Assembly (NCBI GenBank): GCA_030847615.1
Contig: JAUMIR010000004.1
Location: forward strand, 73,067,001 to 73,131,000
Direction of reading: 5' to 3'
Length of the DNA: 64,000 nucleotides
Source of the DNA: Gambelia wislizenii
Taxonomy: Eukaryota; Chordata; Lepidosauria; Squamata; Crotaphytidae
A program made the translations under genes and the position numbers. Numbering within the stretch: position 1 is the stretch's first letter; each line of letters begins with the position of its first letter. Below are positions 1 through 11,183 of this stretch, in pieces. A model generated the notes under the pieces. The model made no database searches. It had not been told where the DNA came from and saw nothing but the letters and a program-made list of their open reading frames with translations.

Positions 1-1640
1 CCCTATTTTTCATGTAAAGTTTTTCTCCCCCTCCTCCTTCCTCTCTCCCTCCCTCTATATGTCTGTGTTTGTGTGTCAGAGAGAGGACCAGCAAACAACC
101 ATATAATGCTGGACACTCATGGTGTCGTTTAGGATACCTACATAGGTTTGAGGCATATGAAATGCAGCCAAGATCATAGAAGAGTTCTACAAGACATGTG
201 CCTCACACTTTCATCTCACTCTTCTGGTGCCACAATAGCACACTTCTGGCTGGGTGGCTATTTATTTCCTGTCTCTCTGTAACATGTTTTCAAAACCAAG
301 ATGAGAGAAGGGGCTTAGAAGGATGTTTTCAAAGAGATCAAGTCTGGTCCCTATAATATTTCATTGTTCATATTTATCAAACCCTCCAATATAAATCTGT
401 TTTCTTTAAAACTGCTCAAGCTCCATAAATGGGACAAGAAACCAGCTTACAGTAACTGATTGATTCCCGTTTTCTTGCCTCAATATAAGGTAGCCTCAAG
501 TCAAATTATTAGAGAGGGAAGGAGAGACAGGGCTCAAGCTGTATATCAGAGTGGTCGACTTATGTCACAGACATGCTAGGATCTTCTTGGCTTCACTAAG
601 TTCTGTCAAAATATTTTAGTGTAATGCTTGTTTCCTTCAGGTTGTTAAGATAATGAACTGACCCTTGGTCAAATAATCTACCTCTCCAGTGGCTTTCACT
701 AATCTAGGAAAGGGTGGAAGCTGAATCAGCCGTACTTTATGCATAGCAAATAATTGATGCCATTTAATTAGCACTGGTTTCCCCAGTTCCTTTCTGTGTT
801 TTGGAGAGCCTTGGGTTTTGTTTTTTTGTTTTTTGTTTTAAAGTATGCAGGCTTGCCTGCTGAGCTCAGCATGATCATAGGCTTGCTTCCTCCAAGGAAT
901 GTGGCAGGGCAGCTGCCATTCAGGTTAGGAATGTTGCAGAAGCTGGCAAGGTATAGAGTTTCTACTGGAATATATTATTATTATTATTATATACATATTA
1001 TATATGAACATTATTCCCAAAATAATTTCAGCCCCTTGCATAGCTCTTTAAAGTTCAGATTAAGTTATACAGTGGATCTACCACAACTGGGTATTTATCT
1101 GCAAACAAACTGCAGATTCTCTTAGGTTCTTCCATCCATTACCTTCCAAATCCTGAGCTCCACTATTCTTCCCTGGTTCCATCTATTCTCTGGTGTGCGG
1201 CCTCATCAAGAAATTAAAAGCTAGCAACTCTGCATTGTTCCAGGTTGACCCCTTTTTGCAAGTGTCAGTAAGGAGAAGATCCTTCATCCTCTACGTTTAG
1301 GTGGTTTTCAAATTTCTTCAAAGGATGAGTGCTGGAGGCACCAGGTCATTTTTCTGCAAGAGTACACTGGCTTGTCAAAGCCAAGGCTTTCAGCTCATGC
1401 AAGGCAAAAACAAAACAAAACAAAATCTTCTGTGCCATCTCTAATCCCTTCTTTTCTACCCAACCTCTGTCCCCTCCCAACTGTAGTTCCTCTGAAGGCC
1501 AAGATTGTGACACTCCTTTAGCACTATTTATCCTTCTCACTTCCTTCATCCTCAAGGCTCTGGTGTCCTTCTTGTTTCCTTAGAAATAACATCACACTGT
1601 CCTTTCTCTCCAGCCCTCCTACTGTTTAATCACTCTTCAG
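1..1640. other. Unassigned non-coding sequence
   Basis: No gene or recognisable full-length repeat is seen. A short ATT microsatellite lies near 970-1000. Open frames here (for example 796-1125 and 1329-1583) are short, run through low-complexity sequence and match nothing I recognise, so I treat them as chance. Confidence 0.5.
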
Positions 1641-1902
1641 AACCTGGCAGAACTTGGTAAAGTTGATTCTTGACTATAACTCCCAGAATGCCCCAGCCAG
1701 CATAGTTAGGTCATGCAGCTGGATGGGTTCTGGTAGCTGTATTCTCAAAAGATAATTTTGGCAATGGCTGCCCCAGAGTAGCTTTGCTGGTTAGGTTAAA
1801 TTTCCCCATCACTTTGAGTTCACTTCTCCCATTTTGTTCATTTATGAGGATTTTAATTGTGGATTTCCTAATCTTTAAAGGGATGGGGAATGTGTTCTTA
1901 CC

Positions 1903-1995
1903 CAGATGTTGCTGGACTCTAATTACCATTAGCCTCCAGTATAACCAATGGTGCTGAGTAATGGGACTTGTAGTGCAATACCTAGAGGACCACAC
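1903..1995. repeat. Fragment of palindromic squamate MITE
   Basis: The stretch has the pattern 'agatgttgctggactctaat ... gggacttgtagtgcaat', a diverged form of a common reptile repeat whose two halves are reverse complements. Related pieces occur at 14796-14913, 17768-17895, 25555-25660, 31256-31645 and 50988-51125. Only part of the unit is present. The superfamily is not certain. Confidence 0.45.
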
Positions 1996-1999
1996 ATTT

Positions 2000-3082
2000 A
2001 TTTTATTGAATTATTTAATGAATTTATTAATGAATTACTTTTAAATTTAATTAATATCCCACTCTTCTCCCGACATGGAACCCAAGATGGCTCACAATAT
2101 GACTCCACAGCTTTGCTTTAAACTAATAGTCTAGATACCTGGAGGAAAATGAGGCAAGTTGGTATAGGCAGACTTTAAGTTGGAAGTGCAAGGTTGCCCA
2201 AAACCACTGGACTCCTACAAACACCACAGACCCACAAACCCCACCAGTTTTATCTACAACTTAAAGCTGTTGCTACCCAAATAGTGTGGTAGGGCCATTT
2301 GTTCCTTATGTCTACTACAAGGCCCTTTCCTTCTTCCCTACCACTTGGCACCCAGGTGGCATTATGGGAGCTCTGTACTTCTGAGCCATCAGCTTAGCCT
2401 AATTGTATAACTGTCTTAACTCCTCTTAACTCCTCGGCATGACATTGCACTCTGGACACACTTCCTGGGGAGGTGGCAGAACTTCAGGCAGATTATCTGC
2501 TGACAGAGTTGACCTGACAGTTCAGAACAGCTAATGTGATCTCAGGTCAGGAAAAAGACCCCTTGGCAACCCTTGGCCATGGCTGCACAGCTGAGTATTA
2601 AGGCCAAATCAGTGCTGGGAGAGGCTGCTAGTGAGCTGAGGAGGTTGGCATTCTGCCTTTTGCCACTGGGGACAGCTACAACGTGGACAAGTTTCACATG
2701 CATGCGTGCACATACTTGCTTCTTAATCAAAGGATTCAGAGGCCAGTTTTATGTTCTTGGAGACCAGAACTTGGAAACTTGGGGGCCAGCATGATCACTG
2801 GGAGATTCTGGAAATTCTAGCCCAAGACAGTAACTTTTCCAGGCTCTCCTAGATTGCATTCCAGACTTTAATCACTTGGTTATTGGTTTGGTGCATACAC
2901 CTATGTGTATTTTCTTTTCAGAGACAGGCTGAGAGCTAAGGGCCTGTTTCTGAAGCCTAGCTACTCCCAACCGTCCCTGTGGCCTCCCCTTTCAAGCATA
3001 GGGAAAGGTGCGGGGCAATATTTTTTTATGCATAAAACATTGGTGGGGGAAGCTTAAGTAGCACATTGTCTCTCACTTCCCT
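2000..3082. other. Unassigned sequence with a SINE/LINE tail piece
   Basis: An AT-rich block at about 2005-2100, followed by 'cccactcttctcccgacatg', looks like the 3' end of a reptile SINE or LINE on the minus strand. The remainder to 3082 shows no gene or repeat that I can name. Confidence 0.4.
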
Positions 3083-3523
3083 AGGTGCTGGACTTTTTTT
3101 TTAATTGTTTTTATTAAATAGAGTGAAAGATAAAAAATATTAACATTCCAACATGCGATATTGCAGTGCATTATTTTATATTTACATACAATCATTCTGT
3201 ATTCTTAAATTGTCTCTAATCCTTTTAATATAAAATCTTATTATCTGAATTACCAATATTAATTGTATACATCATATGTACATAATATGCATTAATTGAC
3301 TTCCTTTCTGGCTATTTCAAATATATTCCTTCCTATAATGTACATCTATTTTTGCCCTAAATATATGGTTTCTATATTCCTGAGTATTAAAATCCATATT
3401 CAAAAACAAATTCTTGCTCAAGTATAAATAAACAGATATATCATATATAAGGTTGTATTTTAAATATACTAATCTTCTGTAAGCTCTATTTCAATGTTAT
3501 ATTATTAGCCGCTTGATCTTTAT

Positions 3524-6500
3524 TCAGACATGAGAGATTGCTATTATGTTCCCCCACCTATTAGCTAAATATTTGATTATAGTTGTCCAGTCTTCATTGT
3601 ATTTATCAAAAGTTTGACCTTTTAGTAACATCGTTAATCTGTCTAAATTAAGGTATTCATACAGTTTCTCAAGCCACTGATCCTCATTAGGACATTCTTT
3701 ATTTTTCCACATTTTTGCGAATGTAATTCTGGCAGTTACTAACATGTAGAAGATGGTTTTCCCATGTTCCTTCTCAATTGATTTTTCTATCATTCCTAAC
3801 AGGAAGACTTCTGGTTTCTATTGGAGTTTGATATTTAATATTTCCTCTATTATTTGTTGAACTTGTTTCCAAAATTTATGTGTCACTTTGCATTTCTACC
3901 ACAAGTGAAAAAAAGTTGCATTTTTTCCTCCATATTTCCAACAGGAGCTCTGTGCTCCTTTGTACATTCAGGCTAATTTGTTAGGCGATAAATGCCATCT
4001 AAAATACATTTTGTATAGATTTTCTCTTAAATCTTGGCTTAGTGTTCTTTTAATTTGTTTTATCCACATATATTCCCAATTTTCAAATTCTATTGCATGA
4101 CCAACATTTTTTGCCCATGCAATCATACTAGGTTTCACTGTTTCTTCTTCTGTCTCCCATTCCAAGAGTAATTTATAAAATCTAGAAATCATATTTTTGT
4201 TCCCCAACTCTAGGATAGAGTCCCATTGTGATTTTTGGATCAAAAAGCCTGTTAGATTTGCATCCATTTTGTATCTCTCTTTCATTTGCATATATAAATA
4301 CCAATGACATACTAAATCATCTTCTGTCATTTCATCTTGAGTTTTAAGTCTTAGCTGATCACCTTCAGTTTTTAGGATATCTCCATATCTCAGCCATTGT
4401 TTGAATGGAATACCCTCTTTGTTATATAGTACTTCGTGAGGTGAAGCCCATAAGGGCATTGAGCAAAATATTCTATTTTTAATTTTTTTCCAGCATTTAA
4501 TTAAGGGTCTTCTGATAGTATGATTGTAAAAGTCTCTGTTTATTAAGTCCTTGTTATGAAAAAGATAAGCATGCCAACCGAAGCGGATACCATCTCCTTC
4601 AATTGCCACTAGTTTTTTATTCTCCAATGTTGTCCATTCCTTTATCCATGTGAGGCAGCATGCCTCATAATAAATTTTCAGGTTTGGGATGTTCAAGCCT
4701 CCTCTTTCTTTAGCATCTTGAAGGATTTTCATCTTCACTCTCGGCTTCTTGCCAGACCAGATAAACTTGGAGATGTCCACGTGCCATTCCTTGAAGACTT
4801 TCTGCATTATAGTTATTGGGATTGTTTGGAAAAGAAAAATCATTCTAGGTAGTACAGTATATTCATTTTGATTATACTGATTTTCCCTAATAAGTTTGTT
4901 GTCATCCTTTGCCAATTGTTTAGATCTTTCTTAATTTGAGACCAAGTTTTTTTTATAATTGTTGTTGAAGAGATCCGAATTATTATTTGTTATATATACT
5001 CCAAGATACTTAACATTTCTTGTTATCTTGAATCCTGATTTGTCCATTAAGTACCTCTCTTCTTCTTTAGAGAGGTTTTTAGAGAGGATTATTGTTTTAT
5101 CTTTGTTGACTTTCAGACCTGATATTAATTCAAACTCTTTTAAAATATTTATAATTGGTAAAATTTCTTCCTGGGGGTCTCCCAAAGATATGACTAGATC
5201 ATCAGCAAACATTTTTAATTTGTATCTATACTTTTATATTTTGATTCCTTTTATGTCATCATCTTCATTAATTCTTTTGCTCAGTATGTCCATTACTAAT
5301 AAGAAGAGGAATGGAGAAAGGGGGCATCCTTGCCTTGTCCCTTTACATATTTGAAAATTCTCTTCCCCCCGCCCATTTATTATCAGTTTAGCTGATTGTT
5401 TGTAATATATAGCTTGGATCCAATCTATGAATTTTTGTCCAGTATCAATTTGAGTTAAGATTTGCAACATCAGCGACCAGTCCACATTGTCAAATGCTTT
5501 TTCAATATCTAAAAAGATGAGCGCTAGTTTTTTTTGTTTATGGTTTTCATGATAATCAATAAGATTTATAATATGTCTTATGTTACCTTTCATGTATCTT
5601 CCAGGTAAAACCCTCTTTGGTCCTCGCTCACCCAATCTTTTAATACTTTTTTTAGTCTCTCCACTAATATGGATGCAAAAATCTTGTAATCTACATTTAA
5701 CAGGGAGATCGGCCGATAGTTCTTGGGGTCACATGGATCTCTGCCTTCTTTTTGGATTAATGTAATATGGGCCTCTTCCCAAGTTTTAGGATATAAACCG
5801 TAAGCCACGGCTTCCAATGTTCTTTTAAGAGGCAAGGTGATTAAATCCCCCATCATCTTGTAAATCTTAGGTGTAAGTCCATCTGGCCCAGGTGCCTTCC
5901 CTATTTTTAATTTTTGAATCCTTTCAAAAATTTCTGTCACCGTTATAGGCTTGTTTAATATTTCCTTCTGCTGTTCTGAACATTTCAAGATTGGGTGTTC
6001 TTTTAAGAAAGCTTGGAGATTTCCCGGAGTGTTGTTTTGCTTTTGATACAATGTTGTGCAATAATCTTTAAATATCTGCATTATTTTTGACTGGTCAGAA
6101 TAGAGTTGGTTGCCATGTCTTACTCTGCTGATCAGATTTCTTTCTCTTTTTTCCCTTAATTGGTAAGCCAGCCATCTTCCCGGTTTATTCGAATGTTCAA
6201 AACTTCTTTGCTTTAGATATTGTAACTTCTTTTGTATTTCTTCCATAGTGTTTTCGGCTAGCTGTTCTTGTAAGATTTTTATTTCTCTCATCAATGTTTT
6301 ATTGTGAGGGTTTTGTTGTAATTTTATTTCTCTGTTTCTAATTTCTTCTTGAATCTTTCCAGTTTTTTCAAGTTTTCTCTAATTTAAAATACTGCTTTGT
6401 TGGATGAAAAAGCCACGTATGACAGCTTTGAAGGCATCCCATACAATGGTTATGTCCGTTCCTGTATTAAGGTTTTCTTCAAAAAAACCACTTAATTTCC

Positions 6501-7288
6501 TGTCTGACTCTTTGTATTACCTCTTCTTTCTGCAATAAACTATCGTTCAATCTCCAAGTGTATGCTGTATTTCCTCTATCTCTCAAATGGAGAAGTACCG
6601 GGTTATGGTCCAACCAGATTCTAGGGAGTGTGTTGATTTTATAAACAAGTTTACAAATATTTCGAGATGTCACAAAAAAATCTATTCTGGAGAAGGAATG
6701 ATGTCATTCAGAATAAAGTGTAAATTCTTTAGCTTCATCATATTTTGATCTCCATACATCCACCAAAGAGAGATTGTCCATTAGGTTTTCAAATGATTTA
6801 GGCAATTTGCCTTGTCTTTTTAAATTTGTTTCGTAGATTTCCTGTCTAAAGTGGGGGAGGTCACTCCGTTCCAATCTCCGCATAGGATTAGCCTATCATG
6901 ATCAAAGTCCAAGAGTTTATCCATTAATTTTTGAAAAAATCTATTTTTCTTCTCTAAGGGGGCATATAGACCGAGGATTAATTTTTTTTTATTTAAAATA
7001 TTGGCTTCTATTATTACATACTGACCTTCTGGATCGCAGTAAAGTTCTTGTGATTGAATTTTATGATTCACATATATTATCACTCCCTTCTTTTTGTTCT
7101 TTGCAGCCGATAGATATTCTCTGCCTAGTTTTTTTGTTTTTCAATAAATGTTTATCATCGTCTTTAATGTGGTTTTCTTGCAGGCAGATTATATCCAATG
7201 TCTTCTTTCCTAACACATGAAAGATTTTCTTCCTTTTCTCTGGGGAGTTGAGGCCTTTAATATTCCAAGTCAAGATTTTTGTGTTCAT
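3524..7288 (-). pseudogene. L1 ORF2 (endonuclease-reverse transcriptase), disrupted
   Basis: ORF2 encodes the enzyme that nicks target DNA and copies L1 RNA in place. The start is the ATG at 7288. The 3765-bp span equals about 1255 codons, normal for L1 ORF2. The N-terminal endonuclease shows TWNIKGLN, ICLQENH and GDWN (7288-6820), the usual places for metal-binding and catalytic Asn, Glu and Asp residues. The RT shows LIFLDIEKAFDNVDW (motif A), TRQGCPLSPFLF (motif B) and FADDLVI (motif C) between about 5560 and 5190. A C-terminal region with a CWKYGG...HLWWKC cysteine-histidine motif lies near 3890-3950. The frame is broken into at least eight pieces (7288-7061, 7083-6820, 6673-6479, 6294-5590, 5635-5234, 5212-4931, 4915-3968, 3793-3524). 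No host function is implied. Confidence 0.93.
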
Positions 7289-7323
7289 TTTGTTGATTTT
7301 TATTTAATGTTGGTCTATGTATT

Positions 7324-7953
7324 CTATTTTCCTTTTCCAAATAATATTTCGTCCTCTGATTGTTCAACATCTTTCCCCAGAAATTGCTCTTTATCTTCTT
7401 CCTCTTCTTCTACCTCTGCTTCTTCTTCTTCCTCCTCTGGATCCGGGTTCACCCCTCCTGCCGCTTCTGCTTGTTGTTTTAGTTCTTGTAAGTTTTTATC
7501 CTCAATTTTTAAATCTTTTTTATATTTCTCCATAAATTCTTCTACTTTGTGGATTGATGTTATTTTAAAATTCCTTTGTTTACATCTGAAGGAAATTCCT
7601 TCTATTTTTTCCCATTTGTATCATATTCCATTCTGTCTCAACAACTCTGTAAGATTACTATAGTTCCTTCTTTTTTAAAGAATTCTAATAGGAATGTCCT
7701 TAAGTATCAAAATGTCATTGCCTTCAATCTCGAATTTTTGTTCAAAGTTTCTTTGTATAAATAGATCCCTGGTTTTTTTTACGGACAAAGTATACAACAA
7801 TGTCTCTAGGTAATTTTTTCTGTTTGGCAATTTTTGAAGATAATCTGTAAATTTTATCAATTTCCCAATCAAATTGGGATTTAGTTTTGCCCATGAACTT
7901 GGCCAACTTCGGTATGAGGTATTTGTACAAATCTTCCTCTGGCTGTTCTTTTA
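7324..7953 (-). pseudogene. L1 ORF1 (RNA-binding protein), 3' part
   Basis: ORF1p is the RNA-binding partner of ORF2p. The fragment shows LPRDIVVYFVRKKNQ near 7815, typical of the RRM/C-terminal part of L1 ORF1p, and ends at the stop at 7324, 36 bp before the ORF2 ATG. Its C-terminus has long glutamate runs (7385-7445) followed by KDKEQF-like acidic sequence, a lineage-specific tail. The coiled coil and N-terminus are missing because the element is 5'-truncated, and at least one frameshift separates 7742-7930 from 7324-7533. Confidence 0.8.
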
Positions 7954-8237
7954 AGGTGCTGGACTTTTGATGTGGATTCCAGCCCCTGAAACTATATTTT
8001 GCAAAACTGCAAACAGTGGAGAAAACTACATGTGACTAAGGGCCAAACTAGATGTGACATTTGTTATGCAGTCAGTCCTGGTGGGCAAGATTTTCAAAAA
8101 ATGAACAGCAAGCAGGGGTCTGTGAAAGCTGAATTGGGGTTGTAATGGGTGGGGAAGAGGTTTTAACCCTTCTCCCTAGCCTCAATCAGAATCCTCCCCC
8201 TTGACTTCCATTTATAATTGAAGAAAAACTCCCATTG

Positions 8238-8463
8238 CTTTGTTGTTATGTGCTTTCAAGTCAACTCCAACTTATAGTGACCCTATCACAGGGTTTTCTT
8301 GGCAAGATATTTTCAGAGGGGTTTGTCCTTGCCTTCTTCTTAGGATGAGAGAGTGTGACTTGCCCAAGGTCACCTGGTGGGTTTCCACAGCTGAGGTAAG
8401 ATTTGAACCCTGACCTTCTGGAGTCCTAGTCCAACATTCAAACCACTACATCATACTGGTTCT
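8238..8463 (-). repeat. tRNA-derived CORE/MIR-like SINE, full length
   Basis: The reverse complement starts with a tRNA-like head (gccagtatgatgtagtggtt, B-box-like gtcagggttcaaatc), continues with a MIR/CORE-like centre (accttgggcaagtcacac) and ends in a LINE-derived tail (agggtcactataagttgg) plus a TTG/CAA-rich end. RNA polymerase III promoter boxes are recognisable but diverged. Related copies are at 21268-21483 and 48367-48597. Confidence 0.85.
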
Positions 8464-8469
8464 CTTCCC

Positions 8470-9060
8470 ATTGCTGCCAAAATTAAAATTTAAGTGCATT
8501 ACTACTTTATGGAGAGCTTGTTGAACTTCTCTAAGGATGGAAGATTTAGATACTGATTCTGCTTTACAATACTGAATAGACTGAATGGAGAATCCTTTAT
8601 TGTCACTGCCAGTCCTGTATGCTGTTGTATCAGTTTTGTACTTAAGGAACCTTGAGTAAAGACTTCAGTCAGGTTAATTCAGTGGACTAGAGTTCTAGCC
8701 AGGGATTTTAAGTACATCACCAAAGTAAAAATCCCAGGATTCCATAGGATGGATATATATTACTTGAAGTGATATGAAACTGATATAACTGTATAGCACT
8801 GTACAGTTTCAAACAGTATTAAATGGCACTTTGCTTATGTAAAGAAGACGGCAGTTAGTGGACAGAGCAGTGATTCAGGGAGGCAATTAATGCTTGTCCT
8901 TTTAATCTCTATGCCAAATTATTGTTCTGCTATCTGTGTAGTAAACAGAGACTGTGTTAATTAACTCAGTGCTACATGAAATTAATGTTTGTTCCATACT
9001 GTAAACCTGCAAAATGCTATAACAGTACTAACTGCAGAGAACTCCAGGTTGAAGTGAAAT
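8470..9060. other. Unassigned sequence with a MITE fragment
   Basis: Around 8690-8820 the pattern 'aaatcccaggattccatagg' and following lines match one arm of the palindromic element at 48145-48363. The rest is unassigned and has no coding signal. Confidence 0.4.
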
Positions 9061-9662
9061 AAAGTATTTTTATTGGAAATAACACAAAAGGCATTCACAC
9101 ATGCAACACACATTCACAAGAACCACACAAGGCTATTGAGGAGTAAGGCAGAAAGGTTAGATAGAGGGATAGATTTGAGAGATAGGGTGATAGTTACCAG
9201 TCTTGAAGATCAGAATTTTGAAGTAATCAGACAGAAGTCTGAGGGTGGCATTGGAAGTTCCAATACGGAGGTGCACCAAGAAACAGAGTGGCCGGGCTCA
9301 TACATAGTGGCACACCTTTCTGTTGTTGGGGGACTAATATTTATACCTTGCTTCATTTCCTGAAAGGGTACTCCGGCTAGGACAAAGCCTAGATGGGTTT
9401 CCCACCAGGTAAACAAAGGAAACCAAAACTTAATCTGATTGCTGTCTATGGCTGGGAGATAGAAATTGATGGATTTGCAACAACCTCGCAGTGCAGGACA
9501 GGAGAGGGTTCCAAGGGATATTTCCTAGGGGGATTTGGGTGGGAAAGGTCACTTGATTGTTTCAGTTGGATGACTCACTGCTGAGGTATCCAAGAAGGAA
9601 TTAGCACATACTTCCTTCTGCACAATCCTAGTTTGGGCTTACTTGCTAAAATATTTCTAAGA
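9060..9662. other. Unassigned, possibly LTR-like
   Basis: A weak 96-codon frame (9073-9363) and a TTTATT motif near 9067 (a minus-strand polyadenylation signal) could come from a solo LTR on the minus strand. I could not find paired TG/CA ends or a target duplication, so this is only a possibility. Confidence 0.2.
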
Positions 9663-10062
9663 CGTCTTAGTGATGAGCCAGAGGGCCTTCTCCACTGCTG
9701 CTCCAAAACTGTGGAATGACCTGCTGGAGGAGATCCATCACATCTCTACTCTTATAGCCTTTAAAAAGGCTCTTAAGATGGATCTCTTCCGGCAGGCCTT
9801 CCCAACTCAAATTCTCTTCCTGTACAAGGTGATCTACGTCGCTCTGTCCACCCATTATCTCCCCTTTTAAACTTTTGTATTCTTGTTTTTAAACTGTGTT
9901 TATTTAATTGTAATTTTAGTATTGGGTTTGGGGGGATTGGGAAGGGACTAACTTTGAATTTTATTGTGTTCCATGTGTTTTTATTGTTGTAACCTGTCTG
10001 GATTCCTTGTGATTGGGCGGGCTATAAATAAATAATTTATTATTATTATATTATTATTTCAA
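9663..10062 (+). mobile_element. L2/CR1-group LINE 3' fragment
   Basis: The open stretch 9670-9868 encodes AFSTAAPKLWNDLLEEIHHI followed by FKKALKMDLFRQAF. This is the characteristic C-terminus of L2/CR1/Rex-group reverse transcriptase proteins (F..aP.lWN.Lp..i...Fk..Lk..lf). A 3' UTR of about 190 bp follows and ends in gcgggctataaataaataa and an ATT microsatellite, the usual reptile tail of these LINEs. The copy is heavily 5'-truncated. The exact clade is not certain. Confidence 0.8.
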
Positions 10063-10389
10063 AGTCCACCTGATCTCTTTTTGGATCATCCCAATCAACT
10101 TGACCTCTTCCAAGTGTCCAATATTTCCAATTATGAGATATTAGGGGGAGAGGTAGTAGGGCATGCGTACAGTGAACACTTTTATCTTTCATAAATGCCC
10201 CCTTCTTGCCATTCTACTGCCAAATCACATCTGAACCAATCCTACATACTTTCAGATGTAATGATGAACCATAGTTTGTCATCAAGTGCAGAATCTATAG
10301 TAAACTTTCTTCAGTTCCCCCTAACCATACTCTTTTCCTAATGAAGCACTGTTGTACATAAGGAAGAAGAAATGTCAATGTAACCATAG
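10063..10389. other. Unassigned spacer before DIRS element
   Basis: No gene or nameable repeat is seen between the LINE tail and the DIRS left terminus. Confidence 0.4.
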
Positions 10390-10502
10390 TTTCCCAGTGG
10401 AGAGGGCTCCAGAGCATCTGCATGCTTGGGGTTGTCCCTCTCACTTGCTGCTAGTAGGCAGGTAACAGAGTATTTTTGAACTGCCCACCGGTGAGGTCAT
10501 CT
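10390..10502 (+). repeat. DIRS left inverted terminal repeat
   Basis: The stretch cagagtatttttgaactgcc and its surroundings at 10465-10502 recur in reverse complement at 14049-14100. The outermost part (ttcccagtggagagggctcc) recurs in reverse complement inside the ICR near 13835. The outer boundary at 10390 is set by where similarity to the ICR stops. Confidence 0.88.
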
Positions 10503-10680
10503 AGGAGGGACGACCCCCGATTGGCCAGTCTGTTTCCTGCCTACGCTCCTCGTAGGACATCTTTCCTTTGTCCTCACCTGCACTCTACCACTTGGCTGGT
10601 GCCATATTTTTAAAAAAAATTAATTAATTTTAAAGTTTCCACTCATTGGTTGTTTGAAGTCACAGAAGGGAGAGGACAGG

Positions 10681-11183
10681 ATGAGTTCTCCTGAGGAAAT
10701 AAACACTGTTATCATGGCAGTGATTTCAGGAGAAAGGATGACCAGGCAAGGCAGCCACATTCTGGCTGCAGCTGAGGAAGAGGTCCTTGGGAGCTCCACT
10801 GCCAGCAGCAGCGGCAAATCCAGCTCCTCAAAGGGCAGCGGCAGCAAGAAGAGGCCAAACAAGGGGGAGATCCCCCCGCCTCGGTCACTGCCGGCTGCGC
10901 CCCGAGCCCGCTCGACCCAGACAGGTCTGGAGACGGCCGGGAGGAGGACTCCTCTGCGCTGCCTCAGGAGGAGGAGGAGGAGGCGTGGACCTTCCCTTCC
11001 AACGGGGTGCGCTCTGCAGTGCAGGCAACCCAGGCCATTCCCCCCGCACCACTGGAGGATCCAGCCTGTTTCTCCAGCCAGTGGAGACAGTGAGTGGAGC
11101 GCTGCCCTGGGGAACGGGAGCACTGGGGGAGGGAGAGCTTGCCCTGGCCCAGGAATGGGTTAGGAGCATTGTGGCCAGGGAGT
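10681..11183 (+). pseudogene. DIRS gag-like region, degraded
   Basis: A GC-rich region upstream of RT in the usual gag position. It contains serine-rich and acidic stretches; one frame has a run of glutamates near 10965-10985 followed by AWTFPSNGV. No single frame stays open: the reading alternates between frames and ends at a stop near 11182. Gag proteins of DIRS are poorly conserved, so identification rests on position and composition. The overlapping minus-strand frames are shadows of the same GC-rich DNA. Confidence 0.55.

Larger units (their letters stand above)
3098..7953 (-). mobile_element. L1 non-LTR retrotransposon, 5'-truncated
   Basis: A 4.86-kb L1-clade LINE on the minus strand. 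It runs from inside ORF1 (7953) through ORF2 to a 3' UTR and a short A-rich tail at 3098. It is bounded by a perfect 15-bp target duplication, AGGTGCTGGACTTTT, at 3083-3097 and 7954-7968. That defines one target-primed reverse transcription event with 5' truncation. ORF2 carries L1 endonuclease, reverse transcriptase and a C-terminal cysteine motif. The frame is interrupted by several stops and frameshifts, so the copy is dead. Confidence 0.95.

Noticed and set aside
3968..4915. A 315-codon open frame as a host gene
   Set aside because: It is the C-terminal part of the L1 ORF2, collinear with the RT frames upstream on the same strand.
7217..7663. A plus-strand serine-rich protein
   Set aside because: It is the antisense of the glutamate-coding repeat in L1 ORF1.
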